Positions 32,854-41,043 of a DNA stretch of 64,000 nucleotides are shown here, piece by piece. Where the stretch lies: positions 1 through 64,000 of the IMG/VR virus record IMGVR_UViG_3300010367_000012, one strand, 5' to 3'. The notes under the pieces are model-generated. The model was not told where the DNA came from. It made no database searches and worked only from the letters and a program-made list of their open reading frames with translations. Position 1 is the first letter of the stretch, and each line of letters begins with the position of its first letter. The position numbers and the translations under genes were made by a program. This DNA comes from a virus.

Positions 32854-33038
32854 AGCGTGCCCTCTCCCATTTCAGTGACACGAACCAAAGTGTCACGCTG
32901 AACATAAATCTTGTGGATTCCTTGACCGATGTATTCCCGGTCAATTACTCCAGTGTCGTACTTATTAGGGTTTTCCTCGCTGTCAATGAGCTGCAAGAGA
33001 ACACCCGCGATTTCTTCGGCAGAGTAAATCTTCTGCAT
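32850..33038 (-). CDS. Small hypothetical protein
   Basis: 62 residues; stop overlaps the start of the membrane protein gene. Mixed alpha/beta, no family recognised. A long leader hairpin (ACTCGGA/TCCGAGT with inner TAGGGA/TCCCTA) lies upstream at about 33070-33110. Confidence 0.65.
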   Translation of the reverse strand: MQKIYSAEEIAGVLLQLIDSEENPNKYDTGVIDREYIGQGIHKIYVQRDTLVRVTEMGEGTL

Positions 33039-33118
33039 TTCTCGCTCCCTAATTGGTGGAGTAATCCACTCGGACTATAGGGACACAATCCCTACGTATT
33101 TCCGAGTAGAAAGCACCA

Positions 33119-33346
33119 TCAATTACAGCGGTAAACAGCCTTCATGAACAGTTCACGATTGAAACTCGGATTATCGTCCGCGAACCAATCCGCAAACTCA
33201 TCTGCGAGTGAGTCAAGCTGAGCATATTCGCCCGCCATTTCAGGCAGGATCAGCCCAGGAATTGACACACCATCCACACTCGCAAGACACGTACGAATAC
33301 GTGCATTGAGAATGTCGGCAGTCTTCTGAAAGTGCGTACGAGTCAT
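33119..33346 (-). CDS. Small acidic helical protein
   Basis: 75 residues from ATG 33346 (33349 also possible), coupled to the preceding gene's stop. MTRTHFQKTADILNAR and LADEFADWFADDNPSFNRE resemble a common short actinophage protein type of unknown role. Confidence 0.65.
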   Translation of the reverse strand: MTRTHFQKTADILNARIRTCLASVDGVSIPGLILPEMAGEYAQLDSLADEFADWFADDNPSFNRELFMKAVYRCN

Positions 33347-33350
33347 CATG

Positions 33351-33653
33351 TCAGTTTCTGACTTTCTGTCGGTCGGCAATATACGCCTTGAGGGCATCGA
33401 GTTCCTGTTGATTTGTCCTATTCGCATTGTCGTATTCACTCTGACTTGCGAAGTCGGAAATACCCATGTCATCCGTTACCGCTCCCATTGTGCTGAGAGT
33501 GGTTGAATTCGGAGAACCAGGAGAATGCCACCATGACGCAATTGTCTGTGCGCATGCATCGGAAATCATCGTTCCGAATCGGAAGAATTCCCATACTTCG
33601 AACTCTACTTCATCATTGGAAAGGTGAAACTCCCAATTTCTGTACACAATCAT
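33351..33653 (-). CDS. Hypothetical protein
   Basis: 100 residues, acidic with several Trp. GGAAAGG before the ATG. No family recognised. Confidence 0.65.
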   Translation of the reverse strand: MIVYRNWEFHLSNDEVEFEVWEFFRFGTMISDACAQTIASWWHSPGSPNSTTLSTMGAVTDDMGISDFASQSEYDNANRTNQQELDALKAYIADRQKVRN

Positions 33654-33704
33654 TGGACTTTCCTTTCCCTAGACAGTCCTAGAATCGCTGGGATCTAGTA
33701 ATTA

Positions 33705-33851
33705 TTACGCCTTGCGTTGCTTACGCTTATTGCACACTGTGCAACGCTTTATTTGCCAGAGTTCTTGCCACGTTCCGGCCCAAGGAAATAGGGGAGAGTC
33801 AAACGTTCTCACCTGATCCTGCCACGGTCCGTATTTATGAATGTGGATCAC
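33705..33851 (-). CDS. 48-residue protein with CxxC
   Basis: GTG 33851 overlaps the stop of the upstream gene (GTGA). Product MIHIHKYGPWQDQVRTFD ... RCTVCNKRKQRKA has a single CxxC in a basic tail. Support is the coupling and clean frame. Confidence 0.55.
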   Translation of the reverse strand: MIHIHKYGPWQDQVRTFDSPLFPWAGTWQELWQIKRCTVCNKRKQRKA

Positions 33852-34165
33852 TTGCTCAGCCTCGCAAGCTTGGACAGATTGTCAGCCTTACGGCCGACAG
33901 AAATCTTTTCTGTCTTTGACACATAGGTTCGAGCTTGACGCTTAACCTCATTGAGGTCATTTGTCCAGGCCAAACCATACTCATCCCAACCCTTTTCATA
34001 TGCCCCATTGCAGGAACATCCCGAGTCGGAATAGATAGCGTATTCACCATTTGAATTGAGAACGATGGCAGTCATCCACCAATCGTAGTCAGCATAAGAA
34101 CTGACATCCCAAACGATGATTACAGGATTTTCACCCTTAGAATCATTCCACGTGTAGCCAATCAC
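33848..34165 (-). CDS. Hypothetical protein
   Basis: 105 residues from GTG 34165, which has TGGAG eight bases upstream; the longer frame to GTG 34219 has none. Mixed alpha/beta with GCSCNG and a basic tail. No family recognised. Confidence 0.55.
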   Translation of the reverse strand: MIGYTWNDSKGENPVIIVWDVSSYADYDWWMTAIVLNSNGEYAIYSDSGCSCNGAYEKGWDEYGLAWTNDLNEVKRQARTYVSKTEKISVGRKADNLSKLARLSK

Positions 34166-34437
34166 TGAATTTCTCCAGTTTCTGACCCCAGCGATTTTAG
34201 CGCTGTCTAGAGAGGGCACGCTGTTTAGTTCTCAAAGAGCAGTGAAGCACGGGCACACTATGTGTCGTTTAATCTCTATGATTTACATTCAAGAGACCCG
34301 CTGTGTTGCTGTCTTGCTGGTCACTATCCTTGCACTTGCTGTCTTGCCTGTCAACTCCCCTTGTGAGCGTCCCTCGCGTCGTTTTAGGCCCGTAGGCTGT
34401 CCCGCTTGGGCTGTGCTCTGTGGTGCCAACAGGGAGG

Positions 34438-34466
34438 ACACTACGCACCATGGGGGAGCGTGTCAA
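34438..34466 (-). promoter_or_regulatory. Promoter, - strand
   Basis: TTGACA (34466-34461), 17 bases, TAGTGT (34443-34438). It would give a leader of more than 250 bases before the gene at 34165. Confidence 0.75.
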
Positions 34467-34547
34467 GCCCTACCCGAAACGCTCTGTGTGCCTGTCTAAG
34501 AGCCTCACACCCCCTAGTGAGTCTCTGTGGTCACCAGACATGCCAAA

Positions 34548-34573
34548 GGGCCCTAGAGACGTCTCTAGGGCCC
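34548..34573. terminator. 26-bp perfect palindrome
   Basis: GGGCCCTAGAGAC followed directly by its reverse complement. It sits just after the 34587 gene on the - strand and has a short TTT on that side, so it may be a terminator or a protein-binding site. Confidence 0.55.
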
Positions 34574-34586
34574 TACAGGGGTACAG

Positions 34587-34712
34587 CTAGGGAGTCTGAA
34601 CCGTGACTAGGTTCTGTCCGTCCCTCACTCCAGCATCCCAACCCATGATCACACCCGCGCTGTATGCAATTACAACCAATAGAGCTACAGAGAAAGTCAG
34701 AATGAATTTCAT
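34587..34712 (-). CDS. 41-residue membrane peptide
   Basis: ATG 34712 with AGGA nine bases upstream. MKFILTFSVALLVVIAYSAG is a single membrane or signal-anchor helix followed by a short polar tail. Flanked by hairpins on both sides. Confidence 0.6.
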   Translation of the reverse strand: MKFILTFSVALLVVIAYSAGVIMGWDAGVRDGQNLVTVQTP

Positions 34713-34749
34713 TATCTCTATTCCTAATGAGAGAGGTATTTATGGAGAA

Positions 34750-34802
34750 ATATAAATAGGTAGATACCTAGAAATAGATTCTAAATATCTACCTATTTAT
34801 AT
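34750..34802 (-). terminator. Long AT-rich hairpin
   Basis: TATAAATAGGTAGATA (34751-34766) pairs perfectly with TATCTACCTATTTATA (34786-34801), extended one pair by A34750/T34802. It follows the 34815 gene on the - strand and is followed by TTTCTCC. Confidence 0.65.
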
Positions 34803-34814
34803 ATGTATTTATGT

Positions 34815-35018
34815 TTAGAGGGTAGCGATCACATCAGAAGTTGTCAACCCCTGATTTAGATTGCCAATTGCGCTATCAATCATGAACAGAGTTTCAGGGA
34901 GATTAGTACCGAATGCCGTACGGTAAATCTTGGTTGCCTGAAGTCGTGTTGTGTCTCCGCGCTTAATCATTTCTGCGAGGAGCATAGCCAGACTTACAGC
35001 GCGCTGAATTTCATTCAT
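34815..35018 (-). CDS. Small helical protein
   Basis: 67 residues, helical, no family recognised. Three bases after the upstream gene, so co-transcribed with it. Confidence 0.65.
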   Translation of the reverse strand: MNEIQRAVSLAMLLAEMIKRGDTTRLQATKIYRTAFGTNLPETLFMIDSAIGNLNQGLTTSDVIATL

Positions 35019-35021
35019 TGC

Positions 35022-35231
35022 TCATTCTCCTTGCTCAGTCTTGGTGATCATTACGTCAAGAGCATCACGCCACTTGCGCGCATCGTCAAGCGTGAGGTAT
35101 ATGGACACATCACGCGTAGGCTCACGCTCTAGGACAATCCGGACATGAGTTCTTATGCCCTCCCCAGGGATGAGCGCGCGTCCAATGCTCCGCACCGTTG
35201 CTAGCCACGTTGCTTTAGGTCTACCGGCCAT
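35022..35231 (-). CDS. Small basic protein
   Basis: 69 residues beginning MAGRPKATWLATVRS, a basic AT-hook-like start, then alpha/beta. Its leader carries the duplicated GATCGTTTAGG element at 35256. Confidence 0.65.
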   Translation of the reverse strand: MAGRPKATWLATVRSIGRALIPGEGIRTHVRIVLEREPTRDVSIYLTLDDARKWRDALDVMITKTEQGE

Positions 35232-35255
35232 AGTCTCTCAGTGCCTCTCTAACAA

Positions 35256-35279
35256 GATCGTTTAGGTGGGTTGGGGGAA
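35256..35279 (-). repeat. Duplicated leader element, copy 1
   Basis: GATCGTTTAGGTGGG plus TTGGGGGAA matches 37171-37194 at 22 of 24 positions. Both copies lie 24-35 bases upstream of - strand start codons and next to a hairpin. Confidence 0.7.
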
Positions 35280-35284
35280 GTGCC

Positions 35285-35319
35285 CAGGGTGCCCCTTTGA
35301 TCTTGCTAGAGGCACCCTG
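35285..35319 (-). terminator. Terminator-like hairpin
   Basis: CAGGGTGCC (35285-35293) pairs with GGCACCCTG (35311-35319). It lies between the stop of the 35343 gene and the next promoter or leader. Confidence 0.6.
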
Positions 35320-35342
35320 TAGCACGTTCTAGGGGGTGTTGC

Positions 35343-37130
35343 TCACTCACCCCAGGGAAGCGCGTGAGTGTGAGCGCATGTCTCGCCATATCCGACAGTC
35401 ACGGAACGGTCATCCGTGAGTGCCTTAGTGCAGAACACGCAACGCGAGTGAGTGTGGCCGAACCGTGCCGCATCCTCAGCGCTTACCGCGTCGCTTGCCT
35501 TAATCACGTGAATGGATTTCGGGGAGTACTCCCAACCATTGTCAGTGAACTTAACGGCGTACGCCGTTCCCTTTACCGTGCGAATCTTGAAATACGAGTT
35601 GTTGAAGAAATAGACACCGTTCATATCCACGGTGACATTCTCCGCGCGCATTTCATCCTTTGCCTTAATAGGCGCGTCCTTAACCTTTGCATTCTCGGTA
35701 ATGCCATCCGTGAGAGTGCAACGGGTGAGCGCGGTTTCAGCCGCACCCTTCCAATCCTTGTGAGCCTTGATACCGGCCGTAAGGCTCACACGCTCCCCAA
35801 TCATCCCGTCAAGCTTAGGGGAGGATGCAAACCAGGAATACACGTTACCGGATGCGTCAGACAGCTTGTAAAGCGTTGACGAACCGTATTGCGTCTCAAT
35901 GTGCCGCTCACTCTCCACAGTGAGGGACAGTGCCCAACGCTCCCCAATTTCGCCCACATGAACGGACGTGCTTTCCTGCTTTTCGACTTTCTGAATAAAA
36001 GTCTTTTCCAGGAATCGCGCCCAAGCTTGGGGAGCGCTAGCGAGAATTCCCATATTGCGGAATGAAACCTTATCGGCACCCGCAACGCTTTTCATGTTGA
36101 GCACGTATTCAGAGTTTCCGCTGAATTCATCCGAGAGAATCCACGCGCGCAATTCCTCAGCGCGCCCGTACATTTCCTCAGAATACTTAGCGAGCCGCTT
36201 AAGGTCCGCGAGATATTCCGCATTCCACTTGTCAGGCTTAGGAGGGTCGATTACATCCAATACCATTCCCTTTGTTGCCCCCGGCTCATTCGTGCGAATG
36301 AAACCGTATTCCGTGACGCATGCCCACGAAATGGCAAGCGCGGTAAGCGTGGAAACGTCAGAACGTCCACCACCAAAACCGCCGGACATTTCCTCAACGT
36401 CCTTTGCCATGCGGTCGAATGTGTAAGGCAATGCAGCCCAACCCGTAAAGTCCTTAATGCAAGAACTTCCGACCTGAATTTGTTCGCCCGTTTCCGTATT
36501 CCGCATCACATAGGTGTTTTTGCGGTAACGGTCCGTCTGGCAATGGTCGCACCATCCCTCACGCAATTCGGAACGGTCAATCGACTTTACGCCCGGATAC
36601 GTGCGCACAATCAATCCCGCGTGCTGGTCATAATCCAGAGTCGCAATGAATTCCCAGTTAGGGAGTTTCGGCGCAATTCCAGTAATGCGCGTCATGTACA
36701 CAATGGTTTCGACCTTTACGCCGAAAACATTCTCTGTCTTTTTGGTTTCCTCGCGGTATTCGACATTCAAACCGCCCGGAATTCCACGCTTAGCGCAACG
36801 CGCATTGATCTTTTCGATCTTTTCGCGCGTCATTTCCAGTTCAAAGGAATTCAACTCGAATTCCCACGTAATGAATTCCTCCGTGATTTCCGAGGAATTC
36901 TCTACCGACTCACGCATACGCATTTCCCTTTCTGCCTTACGCGCACGGTCGTTGATACGGCGCGCATCCGGATTGATACGGACACACGTACGGCACATGC
37001 GCCGCTCACTGCCCTTACCGGGCATGACCACACGTCCACATGCGCTCACGTCATGCGCCATGCCCTTAGTGATCACGTGCATTACCGCGCCGTGCAACCG
37101 TGCACCCGTTGCGACAGTCTGAGCGTTCAT
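35343..37130 (-). CDS. Large early-block protein with two zinc modules
   Basis: 595 residues from ATG 37130, which is better spaced from GGAG than the ATG at 37136. N-terminal CRTC in a basic helix; a middle CDHCQTDRYRKNTYVMRN ... GSSCIKDFTG module, a type common in large actinophage proteins; and a C-terminal DUF6011-like CVFCTKALTDD ... GYGETCAH. The remainder is alpha/beta. Role unknown; size and position suggest an early host-directed or DNA-bound protein. Confidence 0.75.
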   Translation of the reverse strand: MNAQTVATGARLHGAVMHVITKGMAHDVSACGRVVMPGKGSERRMCRTCVRINPDARRINDRARKAEREMRMRESVENSSEITEEFITWEFELNSFELEMTREKIEKINARCAKRGIPGGLNVEYREETKKTENVFGVKVETIVYMTRITGIAPKLPNWEFIATLDYDQHAGLIVRTYPGVKSIDRSELREGWCDHCQTDRYRKNTYVMRNTETGEQIQVGSSCIKDFTGWAALPYTFDRMAKDVEEMSGGFGGGRSDVSTLTALAISWACVTEYGFIRTNEPGATKGMVLDVIDPPKPDKWNAEYLADLKRLAKYSEEMYGRAEELRAWILSDEFSGNSEYVLNMKSVAGADKVSFRNMGILASAPQAWARFLEKTFIQKVEKQESTSVHVGEIGERWALSLTVESERHIETQYGSSTLYKLSDASGNVYSWFASSPKLDGMIGERVSLTAGIKAHKDWKGAAETALTRCTLTDGITENAKVKDAPIKAKDEMRAENVTVDMNGVYFFNNSYFKIRTVKGTAYAVKFTDNGWEYSPKSIHVIKASDAVSAEDAARFGHTHSRCVFCTKALTDDRSVTVGYGETCAHTHALPWGE

Positions 37131-37170
37131 GATCATCTCTCCTGTGAGTCTCTGTGTGGCTGTCTAGCGT

Positions 37171-37194
37171 GATCGTTTAGGTGGGGTGAGGGAA
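37171..37194 (-). repeat. Duplicated leader element, copy 2
   Basis: GATCGTTTAGGTGGG plus GTGAGGGAA, 22 of 24 identical to 35256-35279. Confidence 0.7.
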
Positions 37195-37235
37195 ACGGGC
37201 CTAGATGCATCCCTAGACGTTCCTAGGCCCGTTTC
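37192..37235 (-). terminator. Terminator-like hairpin
   Basis: GAAACGGGCCTAG (37192-37204) pairs with CTAGGCCCGTTTC (37223-37235); on the - strand it follows the stop of the 37255 gene. Confidence 0.7.
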
Positions 37236-37254
37236 TGTGGCTTACAGCGTGTCT

Positions 37255-38760
37255 CTAGATGTCTGCCACGTCGTGAACCGTGATGATGCTTGCCCAACCA
37301 TGGCGGGGGGTGCCCGTTCCGTGTGTCCGGCCGTACTCATCTGCCACACGGTCCCAATCCATGCACTGAGCGGCATTCATGGTGAGCGTGACCCAACCAA
37401 GGGAAATACGCGTTCCGGTCGTTTCGTCAACGATCACGGACAGCTCATATTCCTTGGTAACCAGGGTCTCAACGAAACCAGCGTCGGAATCGTCATCCTG
37501 CGATTCCTGCGCCTTACGCTGTGTTTCCTGCGCCATTTCAACGGCTGCACTCATGTTGTCCGGAGTGATGAGATCCATAAGCGTGAGCTTAGGAGCGTCA
37601 TCCTTGAATGCGTTGTGAATAGGCGACTCATCACCTTCACACACGAACTCTGCAAAGTGCGCGCGATTGTCAATGCTCCGGCAATTCGTGCACTCATACT
37701 TGATACCCGCGCGCTCAGTCTCTCCGAAGAACACAAGAGAGTGAGTGTCGAGAGTGGCGAACGAACGGCCGTTGTCGACGCAATACCCGCACACGTGCTT
37801 ACCGTCAACGTCCGTGGAATTCTCCGCAACGTTGCCGAATACCTCACACACAGTGCAACGCTCAGAATCGAGCGGAGCATTACCGAGCATCCATCGGCCA
37901 CCCGTAAACAGAACGGGCATTCCCTGAATTGCTCCCATGGGAATTGACAGACAACCCATGATCTTAATTCCGTCGTAATCGTCGTTTGCGTGATTGATCA
38001 TGTCGTGAGCGTCGCCATTCTCAACGTCCGCGTACTCAAATTCGATGATCTCTGCCACGGATGCAAAGGGGAACTCATACATACCGAGACCCTTACGCGC
38101 GTTGTGACGCTTCATTTCGCGCACAATGTCACGGCAACCGGGGGCGTGATAGTGATTCATGCCGTTCATGCCCATGTGAGCCTGCACGACGTTGACAGTG
38201 TCGACGTTGTCACCCTTGCCACCCCACACAGAAGGGTCAACGGGGGCAATGGTGATGTGATCACCCAACTTGTCACGGTCGAAATCGCACACACCCTCAG
38301 TTTTGCCCACATAGTCACTGAACATGCCCGTTACGGGACGTCCACACCCGAAGTAGCACTCACCGGTCAAAGCGGACATTTCGGGGATCATGTCGAAACC
38401 CTCTGCGCCGTTCACAGTGACCGTAGGCACGTCGTTGGACTCATCCCCCATGGGAGCGTCTACAGGCTCCACAACGGCCGATTCCGGGGCGGGAAGGGTG
38501 AACAGTGCGAGTGAGTCAACGTCATCACTTACGGACGTCCGGTAACCCTTGCTAGCGATCACGTCAACGTTCCGGACACTGTGAAGGATGCTCACACCCT
38601 GGACAGTGAGGGAGCGCGTACCGTCCACCACCACACCCGCACGGATAAGGGCATTGATCGTCTGTCCCTTTGCCGTAGTCAGTTCGTATGAGCCGTTGTC
38701 GCGCATGGTTGCTTCCCGCATGGCGATGATCTGAGCAGTGGTGATGTTGATCTTGCGCAT
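37255..38760 (-). CDS. Large protein with several Cys motifs
   Basis: 501 residues from ATG 38760 with GGGAG eight bases upstream; the longer frame to 38835 has none. Zinc-type pairs: CYFGCGRP, CTVCEVFG ... CGYC, and CTNC with a later cysteine. The N-terminus (NITTAQIIAMREATMRDNG) may be a helix-turn-helix. No family recognised. It lies beside the likely origin region. Confidence 0.7.
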   Translation of the reverse strand: MRKINITTAQIIAMREATMRDNGSYELTTAKGQTINALIRAGVVVDGTRSLTVQGVSILHSVRNVDVIASKGYRTSVSDDVDSLALFTLPAPESAVVEPVDAPMGDESNDVPTVTVNGAEGFDMIPEMSALTGECYFGCGRPVTGMFSDYVGKTEGVCDFDRDKLGDHITIAPVDPSVWGGKGDNVDTVNVVQAHMGMNGMNHYHAPGCRDIVREMKRHNARKGLGMYEFPFASVAEIIEFEYADVENGDAHDMINHANDDYDGIKIMGCLSIPMGAIQGMPVLFTGGRWMLGNAPLDSERCTVCEVFGNVAENSTDVDGKHVCGYCVDNGRSFATLDTHSLVFFGETERAGIKYECTNCRSIDNRAHFAEFVCEGDESPIHNAFKDDAPKLTLMDLITPDNMSAAVEMAQETQRKAQESQDDDSDAGFVETLVTKEYELSVIVDETTGTRISLGWVTLTMNAAQCMDWDRVADEYGRTHGTGTPRHGWASIITVHDVADI

Positions 38761-38839
38761 CCTGATCACTCCCTCTGTGGTGTGCCCGTTGTTGAGCACT
38801 CCCCCATTACATGCCCTTACAGGGAGAGCAGACACCCAA

Positions 38840-39728
38840 GACCTACGATGTTGACCAAAGCTTTGCCATAGCCTTGACTGTCCATGGGGGAATAACGGAC
38901 ATACCAGACATGACAGATCGTCAGTTGATCATGACCAACCAAGATCATCCGTGCGAAAAAAGCGGCGCGGCACACATAATCTCTCTGGTCAATACTACTC
39001 ACACGTATACCCTAGAAACCTCTGTACGCCCCTCTAAGAGCTTTTGATCATGCTCTAGGTCTCTCCTATCCACCCCACATGAGATAGGCCCGTAGAGAGC
39101 GATACTCCATAGGGTGACATCTGACGATCACTCAGCATCCCATGACACACCATCAGATATGCCCTCTGACCTGCGATGCTTGACAACACCCCAACTGACG
39201 TACTCTCAGACAGTCCCCTATGTCCCATATGCCTGCACACCCTCCGTGATAACAGGAGCAACTACCCATAGGGCCTATACCCTCCCATACCAGGAATATG
39301 CGACATATCACCCATAAGCCCCCTAATACCCCGTATCCCCCATACCGCTCTTATATGGTCAAATCGGACATCAGGGACAATGCTAATCAATGCCATTTTA
39401 TACGCAGAGTGACATTTATACGGTTTTTTCCCTAGTAAAACTATCGAATATGGTCACACTGTGTGATAATTGCCCAAGAATGGCATATCGGACATAATAC
39501 GCAATGCTGCTCTATGCCTCATTGGTGCTCATACATGGGCATACAGGGGCGTAGCAGGCATCTTGCATATAGGGAGCATAGAAGGCAAAATGGACATATG
39601 AGACCCCCCTACCCTTAACGGACAAATACGGACAAAAGGGGCGGCCTAGTTTGATTTACGATTTTCGAATTGATTTGTAATACAGTATCCGAATAGGGCC
39701 CTATTAAAATTTAAATTCTATTTGGGGA
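38840..39728. other. Gene-free, repeat-bearing region; candidate replication origin
   Basis: About 900 bp with no convincing gene. CGGACA is repeated at 38896, 39365, 39489 and as a tandem 10-bp pair CGGACAAATA/CGGACAAAAG at 39619-39638; close variants TGGACATA and AGACAT also occur. The right end is very AT-rich (39650-39720) and holds the palindrome AATAGGGCCCTATT (39693-39706). Iterons plus an AT-rich segment resemble a replication origin. A physical genome end is another possibility. Confidence 0.5.
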
Positions 39729-39757
39729 TTGACAGATCAGTATCTCTGTAGTACGAT
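39729..39757 (+). promoter_or_regulatory. Consensus promoter for a leaderless gene
   Basis: TTGACA (39729-39734), 17 bases, TACGAT (39752-39757). ATG 39764 is seven bases from the -10 end, at the expected RNA start. Confidence 0.8.
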
Positions 39758-39763
39758 CTTCCT

Positions 39764-39970
39764 ATGAGTAGACAGAAGGTGTATACGGACCATGTATTCA
39801 AGACTGAAGATGAGGCGTGGAAGTATGTCACGGATCATTACTCAGTAGAGAAGAATTACATTATGAAGAATGCTAAGAAGGCCGGTAAGAAGGTATCAGT
39901 CGGCGTAGAAAAGCGAGGGCGCGGAGCTAGTAGCAATGTCTCATTCATCATCGTAATTTATGTAGGCTAA
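39764..39970 (+). CDS. Small basic protein, leaderless
   Basis: 68 residues. There is no ribosome site before the ATG, and the promoter places RNA start on it. Product is basic in the middle (MKNAKKAGKKVSVGVEKRGRG) and ends in a beta strand (VSFIIVIYVG). It lies between the repeat region and a bidirectional terminator. No family recognised. Confidence 0.75.
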   Translation: MSRQKVYTDHVFKTEDEAWKYVTDHYSVEKNYIMKNAKKAGKKVSVGVEKRGRGASSNVSFIIVIYVG

Positions 39971-39972
39971 AG

Positions 39973-40012
39973 AGAAAGACCCCTTTCCGTTATGGATTGG
40001 GGTCTTTCTTTG
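39973..40012. terminator. Bidirectional terminator
   Basis: AGAAAGACCCC (39973-39983) pairs with GGGGTCTTTCT (39999-40009), A-rich left and T-rich right, between convergent genes. Confidence 0.85.
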
Positions 40013-40034
40013 TTTACTCCATACATTTACGGAT

Positions 40035-40136
40035 CTACTCCATTTTTCCGTCACAACGCTTATCAGGACAGCGTCTTGGATTGGTACTGAGTGATCCACA
40101 CTTATTGCAGCGATATTGTCTGTAAGCCATTCTCAT
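40035..40136 (-). CDS. 33-residue zinc ribbon
   Basis: ATG 40136 overlaps the upstream stop (ATGA). C10-x2-C13 and C24-x4-C29 (CNKCG, RCPDKRC). It is a paralogue of the gene before it: same spacing and the same RRCP/QRCP turn. Confidence 0.6.
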   Translation of the reverse strand: MRMAYRQYRCNKCGSLSTNPRRCPDKRCDGKME

Positions 40137-40282
40137 GCGATATGTCCTTCATCTGGAATGATTACTGTCTTCTTTCCATTGCATTGAGTAGATGGACATC
40201 TTTGGAGTGATGTTCTCAGTCCGCAGGATGTACATTTCCTCAAGGGCCGTCTTGGTTTGAAGATTGCTGCTACTTTAGCCAT
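40133..40282 (-). CDS. 49-residue zinc ribbon
   Basis: ATG 40282 with GGAG six bases upstream. Basic N-terminus (FKPRRPLRK), CTSCG and RCPSTQC forming one zinc site with the same spacing as its downstream neighbour; tandem duplication is likely. Confidence 0.65.
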   Translation of the reverse strand: MAKVAAIFKPRRPLRKCTSCGLRTSLQRCPSTQCNGKKTVIIPDEGHIA

Positions 40283-40300
40283 TAGTTCTCCTGACATTCC

Positions 40301-40882
40301 TTAGTCTCGCAATCCTGCATCAAAACTGTCCTGAAGGGCCTGTGTGGCTCTGTGAGGCTTTACTGTGCGCTCTAGGTACTCGTAGGTCTCCTTGTTCCAG
40401 AGAGCGTCCATATAGGCGTTGTGAGCCCCTGTAGCCTGCTCTGGGACTCTTGGGTTGCCCAGTCTCATGATCTCGGACTTCAGATCGTTCGTATACATGG
40501 GGAAACCAGAAGGAAGATCGATCATGCGCCCGAAAAGCTGACATAGGGCTACATGGTCATAGGCTGAGTAATAGGCCCACAGTTCTGGATTAGGAGTATC
40601 GAGCACGAAATGCTTTACGTCTTCCGCAATTTCATCCTTGTGCTTGACAGAGTCATAATCCAGATGTCCGTGAGTAAGTGCAACACCATCTTCGGTCATC
40701 GTATAAGGAAGAGAAGGCACTACATTCTGTCTTAGCCACGGATGGAGGAAAATATCCTTCATAAGAGAGTAATCGAAATTGACTCTGTAGAGTCCCTTTC
40801 CGTCTTCTCTTACCATTCCGATACTGATGAGGCGGATTGTAGAGCCATTCTCAAGGAATTCTGTATCGTAGTAGATTTTCAT
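40301..40882 (-). CDS. DEDD-type 3'-5' exoribonuclease (Rv2179c-like)
   Basis: 193 residues. Acidic motifs of the RNase T/DEDD fold: D6 and E8 in YYDTEFLENG with IRLISIGMV, D in SAYDHVAL, and AHNAYMDALW. This small family trims RNA 3' ends. It is part of a - strand operon with a HAD protein and an HNH enzyme, upstream of the tRNA array; tRNA or Y RNA trimming is a possible job. Confidence 0.85.
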   Translation of the reverse strand: MKIYYDTEFLENGSTIRLISIGMVREDGKGLYRVNFDYSLMKDIFLHPWLRQNVVPSLPYTMTEDGVALTHGHLDYDSVKHKDEIAEDVKHFVLDTPNPELWAYYSAYDHVALCQLFGRMIDLPSGFPMYTNDLKSEIMRLGNPRVPEQATGAHNAYMDALWNKETYEYLERTVKPHRATQALQDSFDAGLRD

Positions 40883-41043
40883 TACTCAGGATTCTTCCAG
40901 TTCTTCAGAGTTTCCTTATTACGATTGGATGTAACGAGTGCTCCACGCTTGTTGTAGAGGTACCAGCGCTTTGTTTTCTTGTTGAAGCGGAGATACATAC
41001 CCTTCTGGGTTTCTTCGCGCTCTCCCCAGTCTTCATCTGCCAT
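40882..41043 (-). CDS. 53-residue basic protein
   Basis: ATG 41043, stop overlapping the exoribonuclease start (TAATG). Acidic start (MADEDWGEREET) then basic beta strands (MYLRFNKKTKRWYLYNKRG). Coupling on both sides supports it. Confidence 0.65.
   Translation of the reverse strand: MADEDWGEREETQKGMYLRFNKKTKRWYLYNKRGALVTSNRNKETLKNWKNPE

Larger units (their letters stand above)
34170..34586. other. 417-bp gene-free stretch with promoter and palindrome
   Basis: Contains a strong - strand promoter at 34438-34466 and a second TTGACA on the same strand near 34340, so a long leader or a small RNA is transcribed toward 34165. No convincing gene; the open frames lack ribosome sites. Confidence 0.5.

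Noticed and set aside
34269-34466. 65-codon frame on the - strand
   Set aside because: Starts inside the -35/-10 region of the promoter at 34438 and has no ribosome site.
36480-37172. 230-codon + strand frame opposite the 35343-37130 gene
   Set aside because: Shadow frame; the opposite strand has clear zinc motifs and a ribosome site.
37990-38514. 174-codon + strand frame opposite the 37255-38760 gene
   Set aside because: Shadow frame with His/Val bias and no start signal.
38811-39047. 78-codon open frame on the + strand in the gene-free region
   Set aside because: No ribosome site, no promoter at a suitable distance, and it overlaps the repeat-bearing stretch; its composition does not resemble neighbouring genes.
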